A stretch of 64,000 nucleotides of DNA from Euryodendron excelsum (GCA_033060915.1 CM065385.1:18164501-18228500), one strand, 5' to 3'. Shown: positions 45,344 through 57,030, counted from the stretch's first letter. Notes: a model not told the origin generated them from the letters alone. Program-made: numbers and translations.

Positions 45344-45793
45344 TTAAGAATGAGGAGCAAAAATGTAACGCTCTCCATCATCATCAAAAGAGGAATCAAC
45401 TAAGGCAGGGTCCACTGACTTGCCGTCCACATCATCATGGGGAGCACAGGAGGAGGTCCCTACCACTGCTAAATCAAGCATGCCCTGCTCATAATCCGCA
45501 CACCTAGCTAAAAGCGCATCCTTCTCCCGAGTAAGAGATTCCACGATCTCCCTCAGAAATCGAATATCAACAGTATCATCCTCTGGGGGAGTAGAAATGT
45601 TTAGGGCACCCCGTGATCGCTTCTGCCCCTAAGAAGTTCTCAAAGGCAAATTATCTTGTATCAACAAGGCCACCGCTAGTCATATCACTAGGGAAACCAC
45701 CTCTGTCTCCCTAATCCTCAATCGATCCTGCAGTCCTTGTATTAGCCTTCGATTATACAGCCTATGACGGCACCCTTGAAAAACTATAGCTGT
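45344..45793 (-). pseudogene. Tat-1 antisense extra ORF, C-terminal part
   Basis: On the strand opposite to pol, and continuous with 58318-59340 once LTR R is removed. It has an Arg- and Gln-rich, probably helical stretch (RLYNRRLIQGLQDRLRIRE), then SLTREKDALLARCADYEQGM and an acidic tail (DSSFDDDGERYIFAPHS) ending at 45344. Two stops break it. Extra ORFs, some in antisense orientation, are known for Tat/Ogre elements; the function is not known. Confidence 0.6.
45789..45793. repeat. Probable target-site duplication of LTR R, left
   Basis: gctgt here and actgt at 58318-58322, 4 of 5 matching. Confidence 0.65.
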
Positions 45794-47319
45794 TGTAAGT
45801 ACCCCCTTTTTTCCCACTCGGCAATCTCCGGTCCGTCCGGACTTATGTTCAAGCCAATACAACTTTATTCAAGTTCAAATCAATTTTTTGAACTCAATTC
45901 ATTTAATCCATTGCTTCGCAGGCCTGCTGGGCCCAATAGAGGCAAAATGACCAAAATGCCCTTGTGGCATTGTTTGGTCTAATTTCATTTGGCACGTCTT
46001 TCTACAGACGGTAAGTCCTCGTTTTAATCTCAAATCCAATTTCAAGCCTAAGTTCAATTCAAATCAAATCCAACATGCCTTTCAGGAAAGTTAATCCCTC
46101 AGGCAATAAGTTCATCTAATTTGGCACGTTTTCTGAGAAGACTTTTCAGAACGGTAAGTCCCTTCAAACCCGTCGACCGGGAGGAGACCCCAAGTCCTCG
46201 AGATGGTAGAACGGTCTACCTTTGGCACCTGCTAGCCTACTAATGAAGAAATGTTCGGTATTCGGCATGTCTTTCGAGAAAATTAATTCCTCAGACGATA
46301 ATTCCACCTAGCAGCTTCCTGAGATCAGGCAGTCTCTAGAATGAACGCGAACCGTTAGAGTGGCAGAAACACTCGTAAGCAAGTCGACATTAGAGAATTG
46401 CCAACAAAGCCCCTATGTCACGGGACCAAACTCGCCTTTTGGCTGTGACACGTTTACCAAAGGATGAGATACCTTTGGAAACCAACTCGTCATAGACCAT
46501 CAGAGTGGCAAAAATACTCAAAACTTAGGTCAACACCAGTGCTTGTAAGCCCACTCTCGTGAAAAATGACCAAACTACCCCTTAAGCCATTTCTCGCACA
46601 TTTCTCGAGAAAGTACCTAAGTCCTCAGAACAGTAAGTCCACCCTTCCAAGATAGTCCCAAAAACGATCCGGCATGTTTAAGTGCCTTCCAGTCGGTTTC
46701 GAACCAATTCCGAGACCATTTAATCAAAATAACCATTTTGCCCCTAGGCATCTGAATGCCTCCAAGAACCACACCGACTCTAGGTATCGAACCGGTAACA
46801 TCCCAAGAATGCTTTTTATAGTATTCTCAACCTTCCATTTATCTTTCTAGATCATTCTGAGTCAATTCTGGCAAACCTGGTGTAAATATGACCATTTTAG
46901 CCCTGATGGGCCGGTCACTTTTTTCAACCACACTGGCTTTGGGTATCAAACCAAAACTCCCTTGGAGCACTCTGGATAGTGTGACCAACCCTTAAGTCCG
47001 CTCATGGATTGTTTCGAGTCCATTCTGGTGGTTTTTTAATCTAGTTGACCATTTTGCCCCTAATAGCCCGGTCGACAATTTCGACCTTAGTTTTCAAGTC
47101 AGTTACCCCTGGGACAATATTTCAAGAGTTTTCTACCCATTTTCGGCCTTCCAGACCATTCCCGGCCTTCCAGAACATTCCCAGACGTTCCAGAGTCACT
47201 CCTAATGAAGCTAGGCTAAAAAATGCATGATAGTCACTAGGACATGCGCCTAAATCTTCTGCCTTGCGTGTCAAGGGTTGAAGATACATTTCTTGTCGCC
47301 CTAAAATAGTTCCTAAGTG

Positions 47320-47448
47320 GCTGGCACCACTAGTAATGACGTCGAGCCAAAAAAATGGCCTGGGGCCACTAGTAGTGGCGCCAATGAGATTTTAAGCCTG
47401 GCGCCACAGCAATAGGCGCCAGGTCAATTTTTTTTCTATAAATACAAA
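47320..47448 (+). promoter_or_regulatory. U3 palindromes and TATA box of LTR R
   Basis: GGCACCACTAGTAATGAC, GGGGCCACTAGTAGTGGCGCC and CTGGCGCCAC..GGCGCCAGG precede the TATA box TTCTATAAATACAAAG (47435-47448). Some CpG steps have decayed compared with LTR D. Confidence 0.65.
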
Positions 47449-47820
47449 GCCTCCTCCCTGCATAAAGAAGGTTGGCGATCTAACTACAGAAACTCTCTCT
47501 CTTGATATACAGCCCTCGAACTCTCTCCAAACCATAGCTCTCTTAGGCTTCTTCAAACCCTAGCCCCCATACACTTTAACCCTAGCATACATACACTCAA
47601 TACGTGCCTATACGAGCCTCCAATCCAACCATTGAAGATTCAAGGTGCTGCAATCCCAAAGCTCTTGAAGATCAAGGCGAAGTAAAGCAAATAAAGCGAA
47701 CAAATCAAAGAAGACATAAGGTTGGTTTTTTATTTACGTTTATCTGATTTTCCCCTTCTCTCTTCTCTCTCCTAACCCACTTGGGATTTCTTGTATTTTA
47801 AACCCCTATCTTCATCCCCA

Positions 47821-49605
47821 TGATTACACCCTAAAAGTGTAATCATAAGCCCTTAATTTGTACTTTTTTAGACTTATATTGCAATTAATTATCTTATTTT
47901 AGTTAGATATTTGTTTGATTACGTTTTGTATGTGTTTTGTAGGTTTTATAAGCTAATAAAGGCAAAAAGAAAGCAAGAATAATCAAAGCGGGTTCAAGGC
48001 GAATAATTTGTTCATGAAAATTTAGACCTGTCTCGGTATTTTAGCTATAACTTTTCACTCCAACGTCCAATTGAGCTAATTTTTTCAGCAATAGAAAGAA
48101 GACTTCAAGAGCTACAACTTGTTGTCTAATGTGTATTGGCTAAATTAGCCTCTAAGGTAGTTAAAATCGAGCTCTAAGTTGCTAAGCCGAATCTGTGAAT
48201 AGTGCCCGCCCGAACGGTGCGTTCGAACGGTCACCATTCATCGCACGGTCACTGTTCACCAGTCCGAACGGTGCGTTCGGACGTACTTCAGACGGCCGTC
48301 AGACGCACCATCCGAACGGTATTCGGACGGTTACTGTTCATCCAGATTGTATTTTTTGCGACCGAAGCGGCGTTTTTAGGGTTTTTTTTATAGTTTTTGA
48401 GTAGTTAGGGTTTGTTGGAACTAAGGGGTGGCGGGAGAAACTCTCAAAGGTTGGTTTTTTCCATATTTCTTCATTTTTAGCTTAGATTTAGCTTTGTAAT
48501 GGTAACATAGGAGTAGAACTTGTAATTTCCTTTCATTGTATTGTATTTTCCTTCACTTTCTTGTACTTTCTTGCATTTTCTTTGTAACCAAACACTCCTA
48601 TTGCTCAAGTAAAATTTAGATTTAATTCCTCATGCTTTTTCTTTATTTTTCTTGTAGCCAAGCACTCTTTAATTTCAAGTAATTTTTAACTTAAATTTTT
48701 ACATGCTTTGTTTCCATTTTTCATGCTTTTATTATGAGTTTAATTAGCTAGAATTTATATTGCATTTAAATGTGAAAATCACCCAAATAATCCAAGAAAT
48801 TCAATTGGAGGTATCTCATGGATTAATTGCCATATTTTCATAGAATTCAAATTTCTAGTAATTAGGTGTGGAATTTGAGAAAACTTAGATTATTGACTAA
48901 GTTTAGGGATTTTCATCACCCAAATTAATGGTATTAATTTAGGACTCTTGACTAGACAAAAACTCCACAATTGCTAGAAATTCATTCTCACAAATTGATT
49001 GAAGATGCCTTAGAAAACCTAGGTTATTGACTATGTTTGGCTAATCAATGCACAAATCACAAATTTGGTATTGACTAAGTTGAATCGATGGTATTAACAT
49101 TTGACTTTCCATTGAACATGTATCTAATTTCAATTGTTTGAGAATATTCGGTTTTTAAAACTAAATCCTCCGAATCAAACATACTTAAATGTTGTGTTTG
49201 ATTTGAGTTAAAAACCCCATTCGAAACCTTGGATGAAATTGAGTGATTGGATCATTTGAGCCAAATTCCCCTTTTAATTGCTTTAAGTTTAATTTCAATT
49301 GCCTTAATTTAATTGTCTAGTGTTAATTGTCTTTATTTTCATTACAATAGGTTAGTAATTCAAAACAACCATTAAAAACTCAAAATATTTTCTTTCTATT
49401 TTATTTTTTCATTTTATTTTAGATCTAATTCCCTACATAATTGCAATCCAATCCTAGGTTAGGTTAGTGTGAGTTGAGTACTAGATCCTATATTTGGCTA
49501 GGTCCCCTGGGAGAGAACGATACCGGATTACCGGTTTATACTTCATCGCGACCCCCGTACTTTTGCAGGGTGCTAATTCCATTTTATAGTTTTCGGAGCG
49601 AGTGA
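47821..49605 (+). mobile_element. Athila-like solo LTR inside LTR R
   Basis: It starts TGATTACACCC at the exact point where LTR R breaks and ends near gcggagtga-like sequence (agcgagtga, the CA end apparently changed to GA) before a C-run, after which LTR R resumes. It is 1785 bp. The 3' part (ggagagaacgatacc, cgcgacccccgtac, ttttgcaggg) resembles Athila-type Ty3 LTR ends; the lineage call is from memory of such ends and is tentative. The site is C-rich (cccca left, ccccc right), so the duplication is hard to judge. Confidence 0.65.
48195..48350. repeat. CpG-rich palindromic cluster in the Athila-like LTR
   Basis: GAACGGTGCGTTCG, CGAACGGTCACCATTC, CCGAACGGTGCGTTCGGACG and ATCCGAACGGTATTCGGACGG lie within 150 bases. 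It is strikingly GC-rich against its surroundings and ends just before a T-rich stretch. Confidence 0.75.
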
Positions 49606-50029
49606 CCCCCCCCCCTTTCTTCTTGCATGCTTGAAATAAGGGAATCACCGATTCATGTGTAGGAAGAATGGTTGAAAGTCACCATGTCAAGGGCTTTCCT
49701 CTAATTCGATCTTAGACCATGTCAGGGGCTTTCCTCTAAAACCACTTTCAAAATCAAAGTATTTTCTTGCACTTGCATATAATGCATCATGTCAAACTTC
49801 TTTTCATAAATCTTTTCTAAAGTGGATGGTTTTAGACATATATTAATCAAAGATTTCGAATGAGTGAACCTAAGGTGAATAGACATGTAGGTACCGCAAG
49901 GATGGGGTAGGGTGATGGCTTAGTGCGTCTTTCCTACACGTAACATACCTCCGAACCTAGATCATTGGTTTCAAAGACCAAATGGGATTATTTTCAAAAA
50001 AAGGCTTAAATATTTCCAAATGTTGTTAA

Positions 50030-50034
50030 ACAAC
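50030..50034. repeat. Target-site duplication of Copia-III, left
   Basis: acaac, repeated at 58042-58046. Confidence 0.9.
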
Positions 50035-52007
50035 TGTTGGCCCAAATAGGCAACCCAAGAGGGGAGATGAATTGGGTTTTATAGAATTTATATCAAACAA
50101 TGGAACTAAAAACTAATTAAGCAATGTAGCAGTGAGCAATCAAACTACTAACTTAAGCAAACAAATAATATAATGCAATGCAAGCAAGTATTATAAGCAA
50201 GGAGGAAAAATAGAGCAAGAAATGAACAACACCAGATTTACAGAGGTTCGGCCAACCTTGCCTACGTCCTCTCTTCCTCAATCCTCTCGAAGGTATTCTT
50301 ACAAAAGCTTTTCCCCAAGCTCTCACAACTCGAGAGATTTTGTTTAAGCTTCTCTCAAACTTATAACTGATTTTGTCCAAGCTTTACTCAAACTTACAAG
50401 TGTTTTTCCCAAGCTACACCCAAACTCACAAGTTTGCGAACCAACCCAATAATAGATAAAGGTGGTACAATGAATAACTCTCTCTCAAAGAGTAGATAAA
50501 TAAACTTTCAGCTCACTCAAGAACCCCCCAAATAAATAAAAACAGAGTATAAGATTTAAGAGATGAAATCTCACTTTGTAGCATTTAATCTTGTGTTTTT
50601 CTCATGTTCTTCTTGGCCATATATATGTTGGGGATCTTATACATATAGCCTTGAGTTGATTCTAGTCATTGGTGGTGGATGGGAGACCATTTGATATGAA
50701 AACAGCGGAGCATAACGTTCAAAAATAGAGCCGTTGCTAACAATGAGTTAACTCTTTAGCTGCAGGGGTCGACTCTTTTTATGTTTCAGCAGATTTTTTA
50801 AGGCTCTATCCAAATGAGTCGACTCTTTTGCTATAGGGGTTGACCCTTTTTGCCTAAAACTGCAAAATCAACTATCAGTTTGAATGAGTCGACTCTTTTA
50901 GAATGAGGGGTCGACTCTTTTGGTCTCCATCAGAATTTTTAGCCTTTGTTTGAATGAGTCGACTATTTTGCTTGAGAGGTCAACTCTTTTAAGGAAAATC
51001 CTTAACTTTTGCAATATTTCTTCAATCTTTTTCAATATCTTCAAGCTCTTTAAGGATCATCCAACTAAGGTTTCTAAGGCTTGAAAAGGCTTCTTCAAGA
51101 CATGTTGACTTCAAGAACACCTTCAACTCTTTAAGATGAAATCAATTCACTTTTGATTACATTTAGAGTTCTTCAATCAACATCACTTCTTCCATTTATC
51201 CAAGTCTTCTTCAAAATCTTCAAGAGAGCTTCCAAGACTTGAGATCTCTTTTATTCAACTGATCTTTCATGCTTATTTGAACTTCTTCAATTTCTTTGTA
51301 TGATCTTTATCAACTTGATTTCTTCTATAACTTCTTCCATCTATTCAAGACTTCAACATAATCTTCAATGAAGCTTCCAACTCTTATGATTTCTTATCAA
51401 TACTTTCAAGACATTTTCAAATCTTCCAAGGTGAGCTTTCATGTCTTGTAAGAGTTATCTAAATGAGGTTGTAATTATGAGATTGCTGAATGTATTAACT
51501 CATCATACTTCATCAACCTTTGATCCTTCTTGGCAAGCTTCTTAACACAAGTTCTTCAATATCTTTAAATGTGATAAGTAGAAGCTTACTCTCCTTTTCT
51601 TTTGTGCTTTATGTCTCAGAGCATACAAGCTTTTACTCTCCCTTTCTTATGCAATTGATGCTACAGTGGATTTGATATAGCCAGGAGGATCGAGGGTCTT
51701 TATAGTGAATAAGTTCGCCATGAATGTTACTAAACATATGTATATCCAAATCTTTATATCTTCTTCAGGTGTCACCACTTGCATCCTTCTTTTCAATACT
51801 TGTTAAACTCCTTGAGCATCTTCAAACTCTTTGAGAATAAGATTACCTAAGTAATCTTCTTGTTGGGTTCTCAACCAATTAGCTCAATTATTTTCTTGTT
51901 ATTAAATGATTATAATCTAACCTGCACACTCAAGTGAAATCATTAGATAACAACCACATAGTTTTGTTATCATCAAAATCAACATGGGGATCAACCTTAA
52001 CTCAACA
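50035..52007 (-). repeat. 3' LTR of Copia-III
   Basis: It runs from TGTTGGCCCAAATAGG to TTAACTCAACA. It matches 55956-58041 except for indels near 50290-50420, where the right copy has more units of a short tandem repeat. TCGA repeats lie at about 50750-51000. Confidence 0.92.
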
Positions 52008-52022
52008 ATCTCCCCATTTTTG
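52008..52022 (-). other. Polypurine tract of Copia-III
   Basis: On the minus strand this is AAAAATGGGGAGAT against the 3' LTR, with one interruption in the purine run. A second tract, ACAAAAAGGGGGAAAAA, is at 52136-52150. Confidence 0.8.
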
Positions 52023-52699
52023 ATAATAACAAAACCTTAAAAATATATGCATTCAGTTCAATATAAATGAAGCATAAGAATACTCTTTACACTTAATATT
52101 TCTTTCACATTTTCATATATTTTTCATGAAGTATTTTTCCCCCTTTTTGTCAATCAGTCAAAAAGGGCTAGCAAAAAATAGAATGCAAATGTAGAGTAGA
52201 AATCATTCATGCATATTCCAGATTTTCTCCTCAATAAAAAAATATTTCTCCCCATATGGAAGATATAAAATCATATACACAAATATTTCTCCTTTGTTTT
52301 CAAATAGATTATCTCTCCCTCTTAATAAAGGATTTCTCTTTGCTATGGCATACAATAGTTCTCTTCCTTTTTGTCAACTTATCAAAAATAATTTATGAGA
52401 GACTTATAATAGGTACAATAGCCAAAAATATTAAGATGGAATGATAATTCTTGAGAGTGTATCAACAACCAAGTAGCAAACACTTAAGTAATATGGATAA
52501 TAACATAGAAAGTTCATTCAACCACTTAAGAGATTATTCCATCTAAATTAAGAAGAATATTAAGCATCAAACATATACTAGCATGCAAAATATTCAAAAT
52601 GAATGATAATCATTTAACATTCATGAACCAAAATAGTTTTCCATTAAGATCACAACCCATGTAATTAAAAAATTTAAAATGTAGCAATGTAATGCTAAT
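52023..52699. other. Non-coding 3' region of Copia-III
   Basis: It contains the second polypurine tract (52136-52150) and a decayed third (cctttttgtcaacttatcaaa near 52368) with the aggtacaatag motif near 52410. No gene is seen. Confidence 0.55.
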
Positions 52700-53420
52700 G
52701 CTAATCATACAAGTGGGGATTTAGTCATATCAGTTGGATCTTTGGAGATTTTGGAAGTTAAGATTCTTGGTTTAAGATAGTATGGCCTTGGCTTTGGAGA
52801 TGTTTTTAGGAGTAAAAATTTGTCAGGTTTGAGTAGGAAGGACTGGTTGAATTTCTGCAGATGGTTCTTCATCAGAAACAATCTCTTTTTTGTTAGAGAA
52901 TGAAGTGCTTTCTTTTTCATCTTCTTCTACAGATGAACTACTGCTTGAGTTCCTTCTTACTGGAGTGTAGTCCATAGTACAAACTTTTCTAATTTCCTCT
53001 TTTGCTTCGTTTCTTGCAGCCACAATCTCTTGATATTCATTCATCTCCTTCATCATGCCCATTAGGACATCTATTTGTCAATTTGTAGAAATTTTCATCA
53101 TGAAAAGAATGGGTTTTGCAGCTCTTGGAATTTCTTCTTCTTGCTTCAAAAGTTCCTCTTGATGGGAGTATTCTCCCCCTCAGAATGATATCCAGTTTTT
53201 GCTTCAAAAACCAAACATTTATTTCTTCATTCAACTGGCATTTCATTCTCTTTAGAATAGATTGATTATACTCATCAGTTTCTTATATCACCTTCTTCTT
53301 TGCTTCCTTTTTTAAGTTCACTTTAAAGAATTTTAAAGATCTTGGTCAAGATCATTTCATAATGCATACAAGATCTTCTCAGTTTCTCCCCCTCAGAATG
53401 ATACCAATTTTCAGGATCAA
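52700..53420 (-). pseudogene. Extra ORF remnant of Copia-III
   Basis: What remains is the second half of the Transposase_32-like protein. YEMILTKIFKIL (near 53370) matches LPYAMILTRIFNHF of Copia-II. KRMKCQLNEEINVWFLKQKL follows, then a coiled-coil-like stretch (MMKEMNEYQEIVAARNEAKE) and an acidic Ser- and Glu-rich tail (SSSSSSVEEDEKESTSF). The N-terminal motifs (the FYxNL region) are missing, and frames change near 53100-53060 and 53290. No start codon could be fixed. Confidence 0.65.
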
Positions 53421-53658
53421 GCGCTTACCATTGCACCATATCTCATAATTCCATATTCAATATTTTTTTCCTTGACTCCTTTCTTCTTTGTGAGAGGTTT
53501 GGGTAGACAAAGGTTGATTTGAAAATTTTGAATAGGTAGAATGAGAGGCAAAAGTCACTCTTGGTGTTTGGAAATGCAACTGATGAAGATTGGTTAATAA
53601 TGAGGTTTGAAATCCATGCATAATGTATGTATATGATTAATGCAAATAAGATTCAACC

Positions 53659-53835
53659 ATATTTATAAATATGCCAAGGGGTCGACTCTTGTCTTTAAGG
53701 GGTCAACTCATTTTTTGCGTGAAAAACTTTTGGAGCTATCTGTCAACAGGGGTCGACTCATTTAACAAGAGGAGTCGACTCTTTTCAACAGAGGACTTCT
53801 GGGACTAATTTCAAAATCCAAGGGTCGACTCTTTT
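53659..53835 (-). promoter_or_regulatory. Internal promoter of Copia-III
   Basis: On the minus strand AAAGAGTCGACCC, AAGAGTCGACTC, ATGAGTCGACCCC, ATGAGTTGACCCC and AAGAGTCGACCCC (about 53835-53675) are followed by a TATA box in CATATTTATAAATATGG (about 53674-53658). The repeats are the same type as in this element's LTRs, and quite unlike the TGTGTCGACACA of Copia-I. The extra-ORF remnant follows downstream. Confidence 0.65.
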
Positions 53836-54119
53836 TCTCATAAAATGCAGAAATGATTTTGAATGCCATGAAATGCAGCAAGTAGATATATAATTGATTT
53901 CAAAATATTCATATGCATTATCAAATGTATATAACAACCTAAGCACTCAAGATAATGGATTGCACATGCTCAACATGAAATACATAAGCATATATATATC
54001 ATCAAAATCAATCAAATTAAAGGTTTGCACATATTTAATACTCTTAGCAGTCATAATGTATGAATACTTAGGATTAGCATCATATTTGGCAAACATACAT
54101 TCAACAAATGCAATCTATG
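53836..54119. other. Unassigned internal sequence of Copia-III
   Basis: About 280 bases with no recognisable coding match, between the internal promoter and the pol remnant. It is AT-rich, with several tatata runs near 53990. Confidence 0.4.
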
Positions 54120-54480
54120 GTTAAGCAAAATACATAACTAATCATGCTACTATAAAGTTTAGTATGAAGAGAAGTACCTTGATCATAACCATCCAATTTT
54201 GGTTGATGTAGCTATGGAATTGTTTAGTAGCTTTGAGTTTCACATATCAAATCTCTTGAGTAGGTCTCTAATGTACGTGACTTTGATTTTACAAGTATTT
54301 CTTCTAGTTATGTACCTTGAGAAGCCACTTTCCAAATGCCAACAATCCTTCTTGACTTCAGATTGGATTATAGGCAAACTTATAATGAGAACAATTCAAG
54401 TTTTGTTCTTTGGTACACACATCATCTTGGGTCCTTGGAGGTTAGTATTCAATGTTCCTTTTTGAACCAAAACACTCTTA
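54120..54480 (-). pseudogene. Protease-RT fusion remnant of Copia-III
   Basis: After gag comes GPKMMCVPK-like linker, then SEVKKDCWHLESGFSRYI (the protease DSG region with Asp changed to Glu). About 15 codons later it reads KVTYIRDLLKRFDM, which is late RT. Everything between, meaning protease body, integrase and RT catalytic core, is deleted. Further stops follow. Confidence 0.75.
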
Positions 54481-55899
54481 TTAGGGTTTTCTCAAGGGGG
54501 TCTCAGAATGATTTTTGAAAATATTTTTCTTCTTGAAAGGATTATAATCTATTTCAGCCTTGTTAAAAGAGCATTTTTGTTTACTAAGTATAGCATTAAG
54601 ATTTTCTTTCCCATCAACACACTTGGCAAGAGATTTTTCTAAGTCATTTACTTTTTCTTTCAAAACAGAATTTTCCTTCTTCAAAAGATCATTTGCAGAT
54701 TGTAAATCCTCATTTTCTTTTTTAAGAGAAGCAATCATCTTTTTAAGCATACTATTCTTTATACCAGATTTTCTAAATTCAGTAAGTACATCATCAAAAG
54801 CATCTTGTAGTTCATCAAAAGTAAAATTAGAATTTTTTACCTCATTTTCTTCTTCATCTCCATGAGCCATTAGACGTAGATTGGCCATTTCTTCAGTTTC
54901 AGATTCATCTGAGCTGGAGCTTTCAATGTCACTCCATGTTGCAGCTAATGCTTTTGCTCCTTTGTCATTCTTCAATCTCTTTTTGAGTTGAGGACATTCA
55001 AGTTTGATGTGTCCAGGCCTTTTGCATTCAAAGCAAATGATGGAAGAGTCATTTTTGCTGGAATCTCCTTTAGGTTCGTGTGTCTTTTCTCCTCTCCATT
55101 TTCTTTTCAAGAATTTCTTGAACTTCTTTGTAAGCACAACAAGTTCTTCTTCATTTTCTTCATCACTATCAGATTCGTTTTTTGGTATGGTAGACTTGAA
55201 AACAACAGATTTCTTTCTCTTGTTCTCTTCTTCTTGAGTCATTTGGTTTTGGGTCAGCTCATAGGTCATGAGGGATCCAAGTAATTCCTCAATTGACAAA
55301 GTATTAAGATCATTTGCTTCTTGTATAGCAGTCACCTTAGCTTCCCAAGCCTTTGGCAAAATTCTAAGAATCTTTCTCACCTGTTCACTATTAGAGTAAA
55401 TCTTTCCAAGAGATTTCAATCCATTAATAATATTAGTAAATGGTGTAAACATTTCAGTAATGGATTCTCCTGATACCATTCTAAATATTTCATAATTATG
55501 TACAAGAATGTTAATTTTCGATTCCTTAACTTGGTTGGTACTTTCATGAGTAATCTCTAATCTATCCCAAATTTCTTTAGCAGATTCACTAGAAGATATC
55601 CTATTGAATTCACTTGGGTCTAATGCATAATACAATAAATTCATAGCTTTAGCATTCAACTGCATAAGCCATAAATTAGATTCATCCCATTTATTTTCTG
55701 GTTTGATAACATTCATTATTTCTATTATTTTCGTGGGGACATTAGGACCATTTAAAATAATCTTCCATAACTCATAATTCACAGATTGTATGTAAATCTT
55801 CATTCTATTTTTTCAATAGTTATAATTTGTTCCATTGAACAAAGGTGGTCTACTAATAGATTGACCCTCACCTAGAGAGCTTTCGAACATGGTTGCCAT
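54481..55899 (-). pseudogene. gag of Copia-III, nearly intact
   Basis: The start is the ATG at 55899 (MATMFESSLGEGQSISRPP), 43 bases after the PBS. Only one lesion lies in the first 470 codons: Trp in NYNYWKNRM is TGA (55813-55815). From 55803 the frame is open for 440 codons. The Gag core has QLNAKAMNLLYYALDPSEFN, KEIWDRLEITHEST and LGSLMTYELTQ. The zinc knuckle CFECKRPGHIKLEC lies near 55035. A long charged coiled coil follows (SLKKENEDLQSANDLLKKEN and more). The second knuckle seen in Copia-I is not present before the frame ends. Readthrough or a downstream start could still make most of Gag. Confidence 0.88.
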
Positions 55900-55941
55900 G
55901 AATCAACTCTAAAGATGTTAAGCCTTTAAATTAGAGCACAA

Positions 55942-55953
55942 GCTCTTATACCG
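55942..55953 (-). other. Primer-binding site of Copia-III, mutated
   Basis: On the minus strand this is CGGTATAAGAGC, two changes from TGGTATCAGAGC, two bases after the LTR end. Confidence 0.82.
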
Positions 55954-56269
55954 ATTGTTAGCCCAAGTAGGCAACCCAAGAAGGGGGGGTGAGTTGGGTT
56001 TTATAGAATTTATATCAAACAATAGAACTAAAAACTAATTAAGCAATGTAGCAGTAAGCAATCAAACTAATAACTCAAGCAAACAAATAAAATAATGCAA
56101 TGCAAGCAAGTATTGTAAGCAAGGAGGAAAAATAGAGTAAGAAATGAACAACACCAGATTTACAGAGGTTCGGCCAACCTTGCCTACATCCTCTCTTCCT
56201 CGATCCTCTCGAAGGTATTCCACTATGTAAAATTCCCTTACACAGCTGCTGGTTTTGCTCAGCTTACTC

Positions 56270-56470
56270 TTACAAGAGCTTTTCCCCAAGCTCTCACAAC
56301 CCGAGAGATTTTGTCCAAGTTTCTCTCAAATTTACAAGTGATTTTGTCTAAACTTTTCTCAAACTTACAAGTGATTTTGTCCAAGCTTCACTCAAACTTA
56401 CAAGTATTTTTTTTAAGCTACACCCAAACTCATAAGTGTTTTTCTCAAGAACACTCAAACTCACAAGTTC
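56270..56470. repeat. About 33-35 bp tandem repeat in the Copia-III 5' LTR
   Basis: The phrase cttacaagtgattttgtcca with ctcaaa spacing repeats four to five times with variation. The left LTR (50340-50430) has fewer units, which explains most of the length difference between the LTRs. Confidence 0.75.
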
Positions 56471-56671
56471 ACCAACCAACCCAATAATAGATGAAGGTGG
56501 TACAATGAATAACTCTCTCTCAAAGAGTAGATAAACAAATTTTCAACTCACTCAAGAACCCCCCAAATGAATAAAAACAGAGTATAAGATGTAAGAGATG
56601 AAATCTCATTTTTTAGCATTTAATCTTGTGTTTTTCTCATGTTCTTCTTGTCCATATATATGTTGGGGATC

Positions 56672-57030
56672 TTGTATATATAGCCTTAAGTTGATTCTAG
56701 CCGTTGGTGGTGGATGGGAGACCATTTGATATGAAAACGGCAGAGTATAACGTTCAAAAATAGAGCCTTTGCTGTCAATAAGTCGACTATTTTGCTATAG
56801 GGGTCGACTCTTTTTATGTTTCAGCAGATTTTTCAAGGCTCTGTCCAAATAAGTCGACTCTTTTGCTACAAGGGTCGACTCTTTTTGCCTAAAACTGCAA
56901 AATCAAATCTCTGTTTGAATGAGTCGACTCTTTTAGAGTGAGGGGTCTACTCTTTTGATCTCCATCAGAATTTTAAGCCTCTGTTTGAATGAGTCGACTC
57001 TTTTGCCTGAGGGGTCAACTCTTTTTAGAA
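56672..57030 (-). promoter_or_regulatory. LTR promoter region of Copia-III
   Basis: In minus-strand order, pairs of AAGAGTCGACTC and AAAGAGTCGACCC (about 57026-56778, four pairs 60-80 bases apart) are followed by an AACGTTATACT block and the TATA box GGCTATATATACAAG (56684-56672). The left LTR has the same set. Confidence 0.7.

Noticed and set aside
54560..55284. Plus-strand ORFs of about 100 codons rich in Phe and Ser
   Set aside because: Exact shadows of the Copia-III gag frame on the other strand.
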